This document shows positions 45,328 through 55,361 of a stretch of 64,000 nt of DNA, in pieces. The stretch comes from Lathyrus oleraceus. Taxonomy: Eukaryota > Streptophyta > Magnoliopsida > Fabales > Fabaceae. Position 1 is the first letter of the stretch. Each line of letters opens with the position of its first letter. The stretch lies in the NCBI RefSeq assembly GCF_024323335.1, contig NC_066581.1, positions 464,353,527 through 464,417,526 on the forward strand, given 5' to 3'. Both the position numbers and the translations under genes were made by a program. The notes beneath the pieces were generated by a model that was not told the DNA's origin, did not search any database, and worked only from the letters and a program-made list of their open reading frames with translations.

Positions 45328-45476
45328 CTAGATTGCCCCAGAGTGAGGTACTCAATCTAGCGGGACGCAAATATATCTTTTTTTCAAGTCTCTAATTTTT
45401 GCCTGGATTACCCTTGCGGGTTCTCCACCGAGACGCTCATTTTTGCCTAAGCCGCCCTTTCGGGTTTTCAACTTAG
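45328..45476 (-). promoter_or_regulatory. Post-pol compound hairpins, Ogre D
   Basis: CTAGATTG / CAATCTAG (45328-45360); TGGA / TCCA (45404-45427) enclosing CCC-TTGC-GGG; and CTAAG / CTTAG (45447-45476) enclosing CCC-TTTC-GGG. In the RNA sense the inner loops are GCAA and GAAA, of the GNRA type. Confidence 0.6.
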
Positions 45477-45515
45477 CGAGCAATTCTGTTTTTTTCATTT
45501 GCATATACTTTTTTT

Positions 45516-48500
45516 TTAGGCAAAGTATCTTTTGACTGCATCTGAATTCACAGGACGAGTGAAATCCTCCCCATCCATTGTTGTAAGCATCAAAGCACCG
45601 CCTGAAAAGGCTCTCTTAACAACATATGGACCCTCGTAGTTTGGAGTCCACTTGCCCCTGGAATCGGGCGCGAAAGACAAAACTTTCTTGAGCACAAGGT
45701 CACCTTCTCGGAACACACGAGGCTTGACCTTCTTGTCGAATGCTTTCTTCATTCTTTGTTGATACAACTGACCATGGCACATGGCAGTTAATCTCTTCTC
45801 TTCAATCAAATTCAGTTGGTCATAACGACTCTGAATCCATTCAGCATCAGTCAACTTGGCTTCCATCAAGACTCGCATTGATGGGATCTCCACCTCTACT
45901 GGGAGAACGGCTTCCATGCCATAAACAAGAGAGAAAGGGGTTGCCCCTGTTGAAGTGCGTACAGACGTACGATATCCATGCAAAGCAAATGGCAGCATCT
46001 CATGCCAATCTTTGTACGTGACAGTCATCTTCTGGATAATTCTCTTGATATTCTTGTTAGCAGCTTCAACAGCCCCATTCATCTTAGGTCTGTAAGGAGA
46101 GGAATTATGGTGTGCAATCTTAAATTCAGCGCACAACTCATCCATCATCTTGTTATTCAGATTGGATCCATTATCAGTAATGATCCTCTCCGGCACACCA
46201 TAACGGCAAATCAACTGGTTCTTGATAAACTTCACAACCACCTGTCTGGTTACATTCGCGTACGAAGCGGCTTCAACCCACTTGGTGAAGTAATCAATTG
46301 CTACGAGAATAAACCGATGTCCATTGGACGCTTTCGGCTCAATCATACCGATCATGTCGATTCCCCACATAGAGAAAGGCCATGGTGATGAAATCACATT
46401 CAAGAGTGTCGGAGGAATATGAATCTTATCCGCATAAATTTGACACTTGTGACATTTCTTCACATACTTGCAACAGTCAGACTCCATTGTCAGCCAATAG
46501 TAGCCTGCTCTCAACATTTTCTTAGCCATGGCATGTCCATTGGAATGAGTACCAAATGAACCCTCATGGACCTCAGTCATCAATAGGTTTGCTTCGTGTC
46601 TATCCACGCATCTGAGCAAAACCATATCAAAATTTCTCTTGTACAGCACTTCTCCACTGAGGTAGAAACTGCCTGACAACCTTCTCAAAGTTTTCCTATC
46701 TTTCACAGATGCCCCAGGCGGGTAGACCTGGTTCTGGAGGAAATTCTTGATATCAAAATACCAAGGCTTGTCATCTTTCACGTCTTCAATTGCAAATATG
46801 TGAGCGGGTCTATCCAAGCGCATCACAGTAATATTGGGAACATCATTCCACCATCTGACAACAATCATGGAAGCAAGTGTAGCAAGGGCATCTGCCATCC
46901 GATTATCCTCTCGAGGAATATGATAAAATTCAACTTCTGTGAAGAAAGTTGAAATTCTCCTTGCATAATCTCTGTATGGGATGAGACCTGGTTGATTCGT
47001 CTCCCATTCACCTTTGATCTGATTGACAACCAAAGCTGAATCACCATAGACATCAAGATACTTGATTCTCAAATCAATGCATTCTTCAAGTCCCATAATA
47101 CAGGCTTCATACTCCGCCATATTATTCGTGCATTTGAAAGTTAGCCTTGCTGTAAATGGAATGTGCGATCCCTGGGGATTAATAATTACTGCCCCAATTC
47201 CATTTCCATATTGATTAACAGCGCCGTCAAACACCATCGTCCATCTGGAACCAGGTTCTGGACCTTCGTCAAGTGTAGGCTCATCGCAATCTTTCATCTT
47301 CAAATACAGAATTTCCTCGTCAGGGAAATCATACTGAACAGACTGATGATCTTCAATTGGCTGGTGCGCTAGATGGTCAGCCAAGATACTACCTTTGATA
47401 GCTTTCTGAGCTCGATACTCAATATCATACTCAGACAACAACATCTGCCAACGGGCAATCCTCCCAGTTAAAGCAGGCTTCTCGAAGATATACTTAATTG
47501 GATCCATTCTGGATATCAACCAAGTTGTATGATTAATCATGTACTGGCGCAAACGCTTAGCTGCCCAAGCTAAAGCACAGCACGTCTTCTCAAGCATAGA
47601 GTATCGAGACTCACAATCAGTAAACTTCTTACTGAGGTAGTAAATAGCAAACTCCTTCTTCCCTGATTCATCTTGTTGACCGAGTACACAACCCATCGAG
47701 TCTTCAAGAACTGTTAAGTACATAATCAGAGGTCTTCCTTCCACAGGCGGAGACAAAATCGGAGGTTCAGACAGATAATCTTTGATACTGTCGAAAGCTT
47801 TCTGGCAATCCTCGGTCCAATCATGAGACTGATCTTTCCGGAGGAGCTTGAATATCGGCGCACATGTGGCAGTCATGTGGGATATAAATCTGGAAATGTA
47901 GTTCAAGCGGCCAAGAAAACCTCGGACTTGCTTCTCAGTTTTGGGTGCGGGCATCTCTTGTATTGCTTTGACCTTGGCAGGATCAACCTCAATACCTCTT
48001 TCACTTACCACAAAACCCAACAACTTTCCGGAACGGACTCCAAAAGTACATTTGTTCGGATTCAGACGAAGCTGGAACTTCCTCAAACGCTGGAAAAGCT
48101 TCAACAAATGCTCAATATGCTCAACTTCCGTTCGAGACTTAGCAATCATATCATCAACATAGACTTCTATCTCCTTGTGCATCATGTCGTGAAACAAGGT
48201 AGTCATAGCTCGTTGATACGTGGCTCCGGCGTTCTTCAAACCGAAGGGCATCACTCGATAACAGAATGTTCCCCAAGGTGTGATGAATGTTGTCTTCTCC
48301 ATATCCTCTGGTGCCATCTTGATTTGATTATATCCGGAAAATCCGTCCATAAAGGAAAAGACTTTGAATTTAGCTGTATTGTCTACCAACATGTCAATGT
48401 GTGGTAGAGGAAAATCGTCTTTTGGGCTAGCTTTGTTCAAATCTCTGTAATCAACGCACATACGGACTTTTCCGTCCTTCTTAGGAACAGGCACAATGTT

Positions 48501-48978
48501 GGCCACCCATTGAGGATATGTCGAAGTCGCCAGAAACCCCGCATCAATTTGCTTCTGAACTTCCTCTTTGATCTTCACTGCCATATCTGGATGAGTTCTT
48601 CTGAGCTTCTGCTTCACAGGCACGCACTCAGGCTTCAAAGGCAGGAAATGTTGCACAATATCTGTATCTAAACCCGGCATGTCTTCATAGGACCAAGCAA
48701 AGATATCTGAATATTCTCGTAGCAAGCTGATCAAATCTTCCTTGACAGACCCTTCAAGAAGTGCCCCAATCTTCACTAGACGCTCACGATCTTCAGATCC
48801 CAAGTTGACTGTTTCCAAGTCTTCGAGATGCGGCTGAATGATCTTCTCTTCGTGCTCAAGGAGACGGGTGATCTCATCAGGAATCTCTTCAACGTCATCT
48901 TCTTCTGCCTCAAATACAGGGAATTCAAAATTGGGAGATGGCGTTGGATCATTATGTTCAATGGGTTTTAGGATCAAC
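45516..48978 (-). CDS. pol: Ogre D pol exon: RT, RNase H, archaeal-type RNase H, integrase
   Basis: 1153 residues in one open frame after the intron. It has no ATG of its own: the first codons (TTG) are reached by splicing from the protease. Reverse transcriptase is at about residues 95-325, with D211 in FMDGFSGYNQ and YVDD at 273-276. RNase H is at about 415-540. A second, archaeal-type RNase H, a mark of the Tat lineage, spans about 580-705 with D584, E624, D646 and D696. The integrase zinc finger has H804, H811 or H815, C842 and C845. The core has D874 (GIDMIG), D935 (TDNGS) and E971, giving a DD35E spacing. The C-terminus ends KRYFA. All catalytic residues are present. It would copy the RNA and insert the DNA in the nucleus. 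Confidence 0.95.
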
Positions 48979-49259
48979 CTGCATAATGATTTTGGTTAAG
49001 AGAAAATTTCAGAATTTAAACAAGCAAATCATTATGCAGATGAAAAAAATGTTGCTTTTATAGCTTTTATTTTTGTTTTTATGGTTTTTTGTGATCACTG
49101 ATTTCATAAAGAAAAGCAAAAAGTGAAAACAAAGGAAAAACAAATGTTTTGACAATGCAAAAATTGAATGAAAATATCATTGTATATATGCTTTGCCAAC
49201 AATGTCATCACTTCTCCTTTTGGCATGGGAGAAGGGTTTTAAACAAAATGAACAATTAC
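48979..49259 (-). other. Ogre intron between protease and RT (281 nt)
   Basis: The minus strand reads AGA then GTAATTG at the donor and ATTATGCAG then GTTGATCC at the acceptor. Removal joins the protease frame to pol without a stop. Unspliced RNA stops at TAA 49256-49258. The same intron with the same phase is seen in element C (62871-63119) and is a known trait of Ogre. Unspliced RNA would give gag-pro only, so splicing can set the Gag to Pol ratio. Confidence 0.9.
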
Positions 49260-50605
49260 TCTGATCTATGGATAACTGTAGGAACATCCACAGCGACCCA
49301 ATTGTGGCAGACACCACCAGGAATAATAAAATTGTTCAAGTCTTCGGCATCTTCTTCTTCAATGACAGCGGCAGCTTCCTCTTCTGCAGGTTGATCAGCA
49401 TGGATGAATCCTCCACTCGTGAACAAACCTTGCTCATTGCATGCCCCAGAACCATAGCCAATGCCAGCCCGGGATCGGTTATCTTCAAGTTCAAGCACTT
49501 TCCCTAATCCAGCGACTGCACCACATTCTATGGCCAGCTTAGCATCACGGTAGGAAGTGAATGAAGGAGACTTCTTCTCGATTGGTTTATCAATAGATAA
49601 AGCTTGAAACTGAGTTCCAACTTCATCCTCTGCGTCAATGTACGAGAAAGAAGACAAGTTACTGACCAGGAGAGCCTTTTCTCCCCCTACTACAACCAAT
49701 TTCTTGTTTTTCACAAACTTCAGCTTTTGGTGTAGGGTGGATGTCACGGCGCCAGCCTCGTGAATCCATGGTCTGCCCAAGAGACAACTGTATGATGGGT
49801 GAATATCCATTACTTGAAAAGTGATCTGGAAATCACTTGGTCCGATCTTGATCGGGAGATCCACTTCCCCAATCACGGTCTTGCGCGACCCATCAAAAGC
49901 TTTAACAACAACCCCACTCTGCCTCATAGGAGGACCTTGATATGACAATCGAGAGAGTGTGGATTTTGGCAATACGTTAAGGGACGATCCAGTGTCCACC
50001 AGTACATTGGACATTGCATCAGATTTGCAATTCATCGAGATATGTAAAGCCATGTTGTGGTCTCTTCCCTCCTCAGGGAGATCAGCGTCACAAAAGCTCA
50101 GAGTGTTGCAAGCGGTAATGTTTGCAACAATGCTATCAAATTGTTCCAGGGTGACGTCGTGATCAACGTACGCCAGGTCCAAGACTTTCTGAAGAGACTC
50201 CCTATGAGGCTCTGAATTCAGCAAAAGAGAAAGAATAGAAATCTTGGAGGGCGTGTGTAGAAGCTGGTCTACAATATTGTACTCACTCTTTCTGATGAGC
50301 CTCAGCATCTCATCAGATTCTTCATCAACAATGCCACTTGGGCCACCTGAAGAAATGGGAGTTTTTGGTACGGAGGAGGAAGGCTGGGCAACAGTAGGTG
50401 CCGGATTCTGAACATTCACAGCATTCCCTACAGGGCGCTCAACAGATTCAGAAGAAACAGCCGGAGCTTTGGCAGGTGCAGAAAACACACGACCGCTTCG
50501 GGTCAACCCACTAACATCAGCGATAGTGGTTACGGAAGTAGACGCAGAGGAACCTCGACCCCATCCTGGACAGCAACAGGATTGTACCGGAAAGGTACGG
50601 CTTTG
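49260..50605 (-). CDS. pro: Ogre D aspartic protease (exon end spliced to pol)
   Basis: The frame is open from 50605 to the splice donor. There is no ATG at its start: the first residues of the clear protease part (TRSGRVFSAP) follow a TTG at 50504-50506. The active site VLVDTGSSLNVLP is at about 49996, and the flap-like LLGRPWIHEAGAV at about 49770. It overlaps gag by 76 nt (50530-50605) in the -1 frame, so it is probably made by ribosomal frameshifting. I see no classical slippery heptamer in the overlap. The enzyme would cut the polyprotein. In B the same segment is in frame with gag. Confidence 0.9.
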
Positions 50606-52590
50606 TCAGATGAATACGGCACAGGGCCGGCTGGTTTGATGATCAAAGCAGGGGAAGCCTTCGGTTTGTTGCTATTGTAGCGAATAACAACGGGCTCTGG
50701 TAGCTTGAACACTGGTGATATGACATTCACCTCAGGTTCAACTGTATCAACATTTCGATTCTGGAGAATCTCAATGGTACCTTCATTCAACAGCATTTGC
50801 AATTCCTTGCGAACTTGGTCACAACCCAAACGATTGACCGAGCAGACGTGGCACTTGTCGTGGTTATGCTTCAAATAGCTGTGCTGACACAGCATCTTAT
50901 GTAAATCAACCAACGACCGTCGGATATGGCTGACGTATTTAACCTTGTACTTCCCAAGGTCCTCCTGGATCATATTCACAGATTTCCCATGCGAAGGCAA
51001 TGGGTTCCTGGTGACATTTGGGTTGGAGTCTTCAAAACTCAGAATTCCGCTTCTCATAAGGTCTTGAACCTTAGTCTTCAGCTGGAGGCAATTTTCAATG
51101 TCATGGCCCGGAGCGCCAGAGTGATAGACGCAATGCTGGTCAGGCTTATACCACCACTGAGGGTTGGCCGGTATAGCCGGAGGATCCCTCGGAGTAACCA
51201 ATTTCCGCTCTATTAGAGAGGGATATAACTCCGTATACGTCATAGGAATCGGATCAAAGCTGATCTTCTTCCTTTCATAACCCGTGTTCGCTTGATTACT
51301 CGAATTCCCACGAGGCTGGTAAGCCTGTTGCTGTGGACGAGCTTGTTGTTGATACTGCGGTTGTGGATATTGCTGCTGATGCTGATACTGTTGAGGTTGA
51401 TATTGCTGACGTTGAGGAGTGTTATCCTTGAAAACAGGTGCTACGTGAGCCACCTGGTGCTGATGACCGGAATGTCGTGCAGGCTTCCTCTGAACAGAGG
51501 GTCTTCTATGTTTCGGCTGAGACTGCACGGCATGCGCTTCTCCTTCTTTCCTCTTAAACGCTCCATATCGCTTAGAGGAAGAACCATCATCTTTAGCTAA
51601 TCGTCCTTCGCGGACACCTTCTTCAAGACGCATCCCCATGTTCACCATCTCGGTGAAATCAGAGGGAGCGCTGGCCACCATTCTCTCATAATAAAATGAC
51701 CCAAGAGTCTTCAGAAAGATCTTGGTCATCTCCTTCTCTTCTAATGGTGGAGTAATTTGAGCTGCCAGCTCACGCCATCTCTGAGCGTACTCCTTGAACG
51801 ACTCTTTGTCCTTTTGTGACATAGACCTGAGTTGATCTCTGTCAGGCGCCATGTCAACGTTGTATTTGTATTGCTTGACGAAAGCTTCGCCAAGATCATT
51901 GAAAGATCGGATGTTGACGCTGTCCAGGCTCATGTACCAACGGAGAGCAGCACCAGACAAACTGTCTTGAAAATAGTGGATCAAGAGTTGATCGTTGTCT
52001 GTCTGCGTAGACATCTTTCTGGCATACATGACTAAGTGTGCCAAAGGACAAGTGTTCCCTTTATATTTCTCAAAGTCTGGGACTTTGAATTTAACTGGTA
52101 TCTTCACACCGGGAACTAGACAAAGTTCGGCTGCTGACTTGCCGAAGAGATCTTTGCCTCTAAGAGTTCTCAATTCCTTTCTCAGCTCGAGGAATTGATC
52201 GTTCATTGCATCCATTTTCTCATGAACATCTGAGCCTTCAGAAGCTTCAGAGTGATAGATGGTGTCGTCTACCCTAGGCATGGTATGCACGACAGGAGGA
52301 ACGGGAATAGGGACCGGGCTAGATGCCGGCATTTGAGCGAATGTTGGAGCTGGCAGATCGGGCATGAAGCCGGGAGGCATCCCCCAAGGAAAACCGGGAG
52401 GCATAGCATTTGGTTGCTGGGCACTAACAGGTACCGTTGATGTAGCCACTTCAGAAATAACCGTCCGCTGAACGGGAGTTGCTGGCTGAGGAGCAGGCTG
52501 ATTCTGAGCAGCAAGGAGTTGCTCCATCAATGCGCCAAGTCTGGCGACTTCATCCCTCAGACTCTGGTTCTCTTGTTCCAATTGCTCCAT
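50530..52590 (-). CDS. gag: Ogre D Gag
   Basis: 686 residues from ATG 52588-52590 (MEQLEQENQSLRDEV), chosen because it starts the N-terminal coiled coil and aligns with B gag. The open frame extends 61 codons upstream, which look noncoding. In order there are a coiled coil, a Pro-rich stretch, the retrotransposon Gag domain (HYFQDSLSGAALRWYMSL, FKEYAQRWRELAAQI), a basic and Gln-rich region, an atypical knuckle C-x2-H-x5-H-x4-C (CVYHSGAPGHDIENC) and a Cys/His-containing tail (CHVCSVNRLGC). It forms the particle and packages RNA. Confidence 0.93.
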   Translation of the reverse strand: MEQLEQENQSLRDEVARLGALMEQLLAAQNQPAPQPATPVQRTVISEVATSTVPVSAQQPNAMPPGFPWGMPPGFMPDLPAPTFAQMPASSPVPIPVPPVVHTMPRVDDTIYHSEASEGSDVHEKMDAMNDQFLELRKELRTLRGKDLFGKSAAELCLVPGVKIPVKFKVPDFEKYKGNTCPLAHLVMYARKMSTQTDNDQLLIHYFQDSLSGAALRWYMSLDSVNIRSFNDLGEAFVKQYKYNVDMAPDRDQLRSMSQKDKESFKEYAQRWRELAAQITPPLEEKEMTKIFLKTLGSFYYERMVASAPSDFTEMVNMGMRLEEGVREGRLAKDDGSSSKRYGAFKRKEGEAHAVQSQPKHRRPSVQRKPARHSGHQHQVAHVAPVFKDNTPQRQQYQPQQYQHQQQYPQPQYQQQARPQQQAYQPRGNSSNQANTGYERKKISFDPIPMTYTELYPSLIERKLVTPRDPPAIPANPQWWYKPDQHCVYHSGAPGHDIENCLQLKTKVQDLMRSGILSFEDSNPNVTRNPLPSHGKSVNMIQEDLGKYKVKYVSHIRRSLVDLHKMLCQHSYLKHNHDKCHVCSVNRLGCDQVRKELQMLLNEGTIEILQNRNVDTVEPEVNVISPVFKLPEPVVIRYNSNKPKASPALIIKPAGPVPYSSDKAVPFRYNPVAVQDGVEVPLRLLP

Positions 52591-52894
52591 AATCCTTGCA
52601 GAGTTGACTCTCGTATAATACCGGTGAGTCAGCTTGTCTTCAAAATAAATGAAGAGCAGATGGTTAGAACCGGAAGACCAGAAACAAAGGAGTACCTGTT
52701 TATGCAAGAATGATGCATGAAATGCTTGGTGCAAATGCTTTGTTTTCAAGGAATCTTTAGGGTACATTTGCAATATTTTGAATATTTAAACATTTTAACT
52801 GCTCATGGAAAATGTTTCATTCAAATATATTTTGAGACAAAGAAATACAGCATTTTTGATTCAATTATTACAAAGAGAAAAGGTAAATGACATC
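52591..52894 (-). other. Spacer between ORF1 and gag, Ogre D
   Basis: About 300 bp without a supported gene. The minus strand is T-rich after the ORF1 stop and contains CTTGCATAAACAGG-type sequence. No clear start signal is seen. How gag is translated downstream of ORF1 is not visible. Confidence 0.5.
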
Positions 52895-54343
52895 CTATGG
52901 ATCCCTATTAGCTCGGGATGCTGGAAGATGAGAAGTGCACAACTTCTTGATCTCTCTCTCATAGGCAGCTTCCATATCAGCTTTCTCCTTTGCAAGTTGA
53001 TCATACTTCCTTTTCCAGAATTTGGAGGACTGAGGAAGCAGAGAAGTCCAAGTGTCGTTCGGATCGTCGATCACTCGGTGCTCGAGAAATTCAATCATAG
53101 CATCTTTCTCCTTGAGCTGCTGCAGCAACTCCTCTCTCTCGCGGATCCAGGCACGCGAAAGGTCTTCTTCTCTCAACTCCTCTACACGTTGGGTAGGGAG
53201 GGTTGAAGGCCCAGCCACATCCAACAGTGTAGGTCTTGGATGATCATATGGCATCAGGTAGGTGGCAGCCCTCTGTCTGACCCAAGAGGTGTATGGCTCC
53301 AAAGCAATGCAATTCTTTGGACCCAATTCATTCCTACTCTTTATGCGAATATTGCGCCAAGCGCGGACAAATCTGGCTTTCAGGCCTTGGGGATCTTTAC
53401 CCTCCTGAAAGAATACACCTTCTAACAGAATGTTATGGGGTTTATCCTTTAGGGGGAACCCAAGCTGACGACGTGCAAGCGTAGGGTTGTAACTGATCCC
53501 ACCACATGTACCAAGAAGAGGCACATTGGGGAATTCACCACAAGAATCGATGATCTGAACGGTATCATACACGCGATCATACCAGGTGATATCATCATTG
53601 GTGAGAGACATGAGTCTCTGAGACCACCGTAGACATCCCTTGTTCTCCTTGAAAGCAACTGTCTGCGGCAAGTGCGAAATAAACCACTTGTACAGCAGGG
53701 GTAAACAGCAGACAATGACTCCTCCATTCTTCATATTCCTCAGATGCATGGAGACATACGCATCACCTAACAAGGTCGGAACCGGATTAAGGACTGAAAA
53801 GATCCTAATGGCGTTCATGTCCACGAACTTGTCGAAGTTGGGAAACAGCACCAATCCATAGATAAGCAATACGAATAGAGCCTCAAAGGCATCCTCACTC
53901 ATGGCTTTCCCATAAAAAATGGCTTGAGCAATAAGGAACTCGGAGGGAAAACCCTGAATTCCGCCTTTGGTAGTCAGATTAGCTCTAATCAGATCTTCAT
54001 CTATGTGCAACAAGCTGGAAATCTCTCGAGCAGATGGAATACTCTCTAAGCCACTGAACGGCACTTGATCCAGAATAGGAATTCCAATAAGGTGAGAGTA
54101 TTCTTCCAAAGTCGGCAACAACTGGAAGTCCGGAAATAAGAAGCAATGATAGAGCGGATCATAGAACTGAGCAAGAGTGCTCATCAATCCCTCATCCACT
54201 TGAGTAGTCAACAGCGGCAGAAGCTTCCCATATCGAGCTTTGAAACCCAAGGGATCTAGTACATATGATGTCAGATTCCTTAACTCTTTGACATCAGGCT
54301 GTTTGAAGCTGTATTTCTTTGTATGCCTTTTCGGTCTTTCCAT
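52895..54343 (-). CDS. Ogre D ORF1 protein
   Basis: 482 residues from ATG 54341-54343 (MERPKRHTKKYSF). An in-frame ATG 36 codons upstream exists, but the basic start MERPKR fits a natural N-terminus better. Motifs shared with B ORF1 are LAQFYDPLYHCFLFPDFQLL, NPVPTLLGDAY, CGEFPNVPLLGTCGGISYNP, RRQLGF and LMPYDHPRPTL. The C-terminal ~110 residues are charged and likely coiled (REELLQQLKEKDAMIEFLEH, YDQLAKEKADMEAAYEREIK). ORF1 upstream of gag is a mark of Tat/Ogre elements; its role is unknown. It resembles plant mobile-domain-type proteins. The frame is intact, unlike in B. Confidence 0.9.
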   Translation of the reverse strand: MERPKRHTKKYSFKQPDVKELRNLTSYVLDPLGFKARYGKLLPLLTTQVDEGLMSTLAQFYDPLYHCFLFPDFQLLPTLEEYSHLIGIPILDQVPFSGLESIPSAREISSLLHIDEDLIRANLTTKGGIQGFPSEFLIAQAIFYGKAMSEDAFEALFVLLIYGLVLFPNFDKFVDMNAIRIFSVLNPVPTLLGDAYVSMHLRNMKNGGVIVCCLPLLYKWFISHLPQTVAFKENKGCLRWSQRLMSLTNDDITWYDRVYDTVQIIDSCGEFPNVPLLGTCGGISYNPTLARRQLGFPLKDKPHNILLEGVFFQEGKDPQGLKARFVRAWRNIRIKSRNELGPKNCIALEPYTSWVRQRAATYLMPYDHPRPTLLDVAGPSTLPTQRVEELREEDLSRAWIREREELLQQLKEKDAMIEFLEHRVIDDPNDTWTSLLPQSSKFWKRKYDQLAKEKADMEAAYEREIKKLCTSHLPASRANRDP

Positions 54344-55337
54344 GTCTGAAAATTTTGCAAATAACCCTTTAAGTTCCTTGAAAATTTTCTCTTTCTGATG
54401 ACATGAATGCGGATGAATGCGTGAATGCATGAATGCAACAAACACACTCAAGGATCAAGCAAAGCACACCAAACAAAGGTCGTGGGAAAGCTCTATGTAT
54501 CCCTAATATCAATCATCCATTTTGGTGGATTTAGGTTTTCACCTTATCGACACCCAAGTTCCATTGATATTAACGGTACATGAACCGGTTCAAACATTCC
54601 TAATATCAACCAGCCGCTTTGGTGGATCTTAGGTTTTACACCTGATCCGGGATCCATTGATATTAACAATGTTTGAACGACTCAACCACGAATCACGGGT
54701 TTGTTGAGAGTCACGAGCATGGAGTCTCGGTTAAGAACCGCCCAAAGGGAGTGTACTAGGGTTTAAACCTGCCAGACATGTTCTATCAGAGGTTCCCATA
54801 ATCATCGTTCCATCTTTCGAATATTATCGGAGGAACGAATACTCGTATTCCAAGAATATTCTCAAGAGAAACTCTTATGAGTGTAGTATCGCGTAACAAT
54901 CGTATCAGAACTGACATCTGAACGACCTTCGCACTACGGTCCTAAAAATAGGCCAAGATGGGTTTGGTAAACTAAGGTCCTTGGCTTCTGCGGAACATGA
55001 TTGAAAGAATAATGCCTAACCACAAATAACTTGTGTGACATTATTAGTTCAACATGACCTCCACCAAGTGAATGGGCTCGCAAGTCAACTGGCTAAGGAC
55101 TACTCCACACCAGTCAACAAGACTATGCCATTCTCCTATCCTAGAGAGCACTCGAGTTCGGGTATAGAACTCATCTCACAGATCACCAAAGCAAACAGCA
55201 AATGTATATCAAGCAATTCACACATTACAATCAATACAGTGATCCCAAATTGTACAAAAATATGTCAGATAAAGAATAACAATATAGCACAACAAGGGTG
55301 AAAAGTAGGCAATACCACCAAGGGTTCTGGTGAGATT
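54344..55337 (-). other. Ogre D leader between PBS and ORF1
   Basis: Noncoding, about 1 kb. It has a tandem pair of ~95-bp units, each forming a long inverted repeat (54495-54581 and 54591-54675). A further stem CGTTCC / GGAACG is near 54804-54836. Upstream ATGs are present, so translation of ORF1 by simple scanning looks difficult. Confidence 0.65.
54495..54675 (-). promoter_or_regulatory. Twin long hairpins in Ogre D leader
   Basis: Copy 1 is ATGTA (54495-54499) plus TAATATCAAT (54504-54513), pairing with ATTGATATTA (54563-54572) plus TACAT (54577-54581). Copy 2 is CAAACATT (54591-54598) plus TAATATCAA (54601-54609), pairing with TTGATATTA (54657-54665) plus AATGTTTG (54668-54675). The inner stem is kept while the outer stem differs but still pairs. 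Confidence 0.65.
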
Positions 55338-55355
55338 TCCCCAGCAGAGTCGCCA
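55338..55355 (-). promoter_or_regulatory. Primer binding site, Ogre D
   Basis: The minus strand reads TGGCGACTCTGCTGGGGA, 6 nt (GAAAAG) after the 5' LTR end. It begins TGG as expected for pairing with a tRNA CCA end. The tRNA-Arg assignment follows published Ogre descriptions. Confidence 0.88.
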
Positions 55356-55361
55356 CTTTTC

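Larger units (their letters stand above)
40852..45515 (-). other. Ogre D 3' untranslated region (4.6 kb)
   Basis: No supported gene. Open frames of up to about 155 codons exist but consist of repeats. It carries a hairpin array (41337-43169), many CTGGGGA boxes related to the complement of the PBS (strongest at 43976-43992) and post-pol hairpins at 45328-45476. Long variable 3' UTRs with tandem repeats are known for Ogre elements. Confidence 0.8.

Noticed and set aside
47823..48407. 194-codon plus-strand frame opposite Ogre D pol
   Set aside because: It is a shadow of the RT coding strand. The minus-strand product has all motifs.
49149..49394. Small plus-strand frame across the Ogre intron
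   Set aside because: It is antisense to the intron and protease end and has no support.
52591..52773. N-terminal extension of Ogre D gag by 61 codons
   Set aside because: Residues do not resemble B gag, and the coiled-coil start MEQLEQENQ is the natural beginning.
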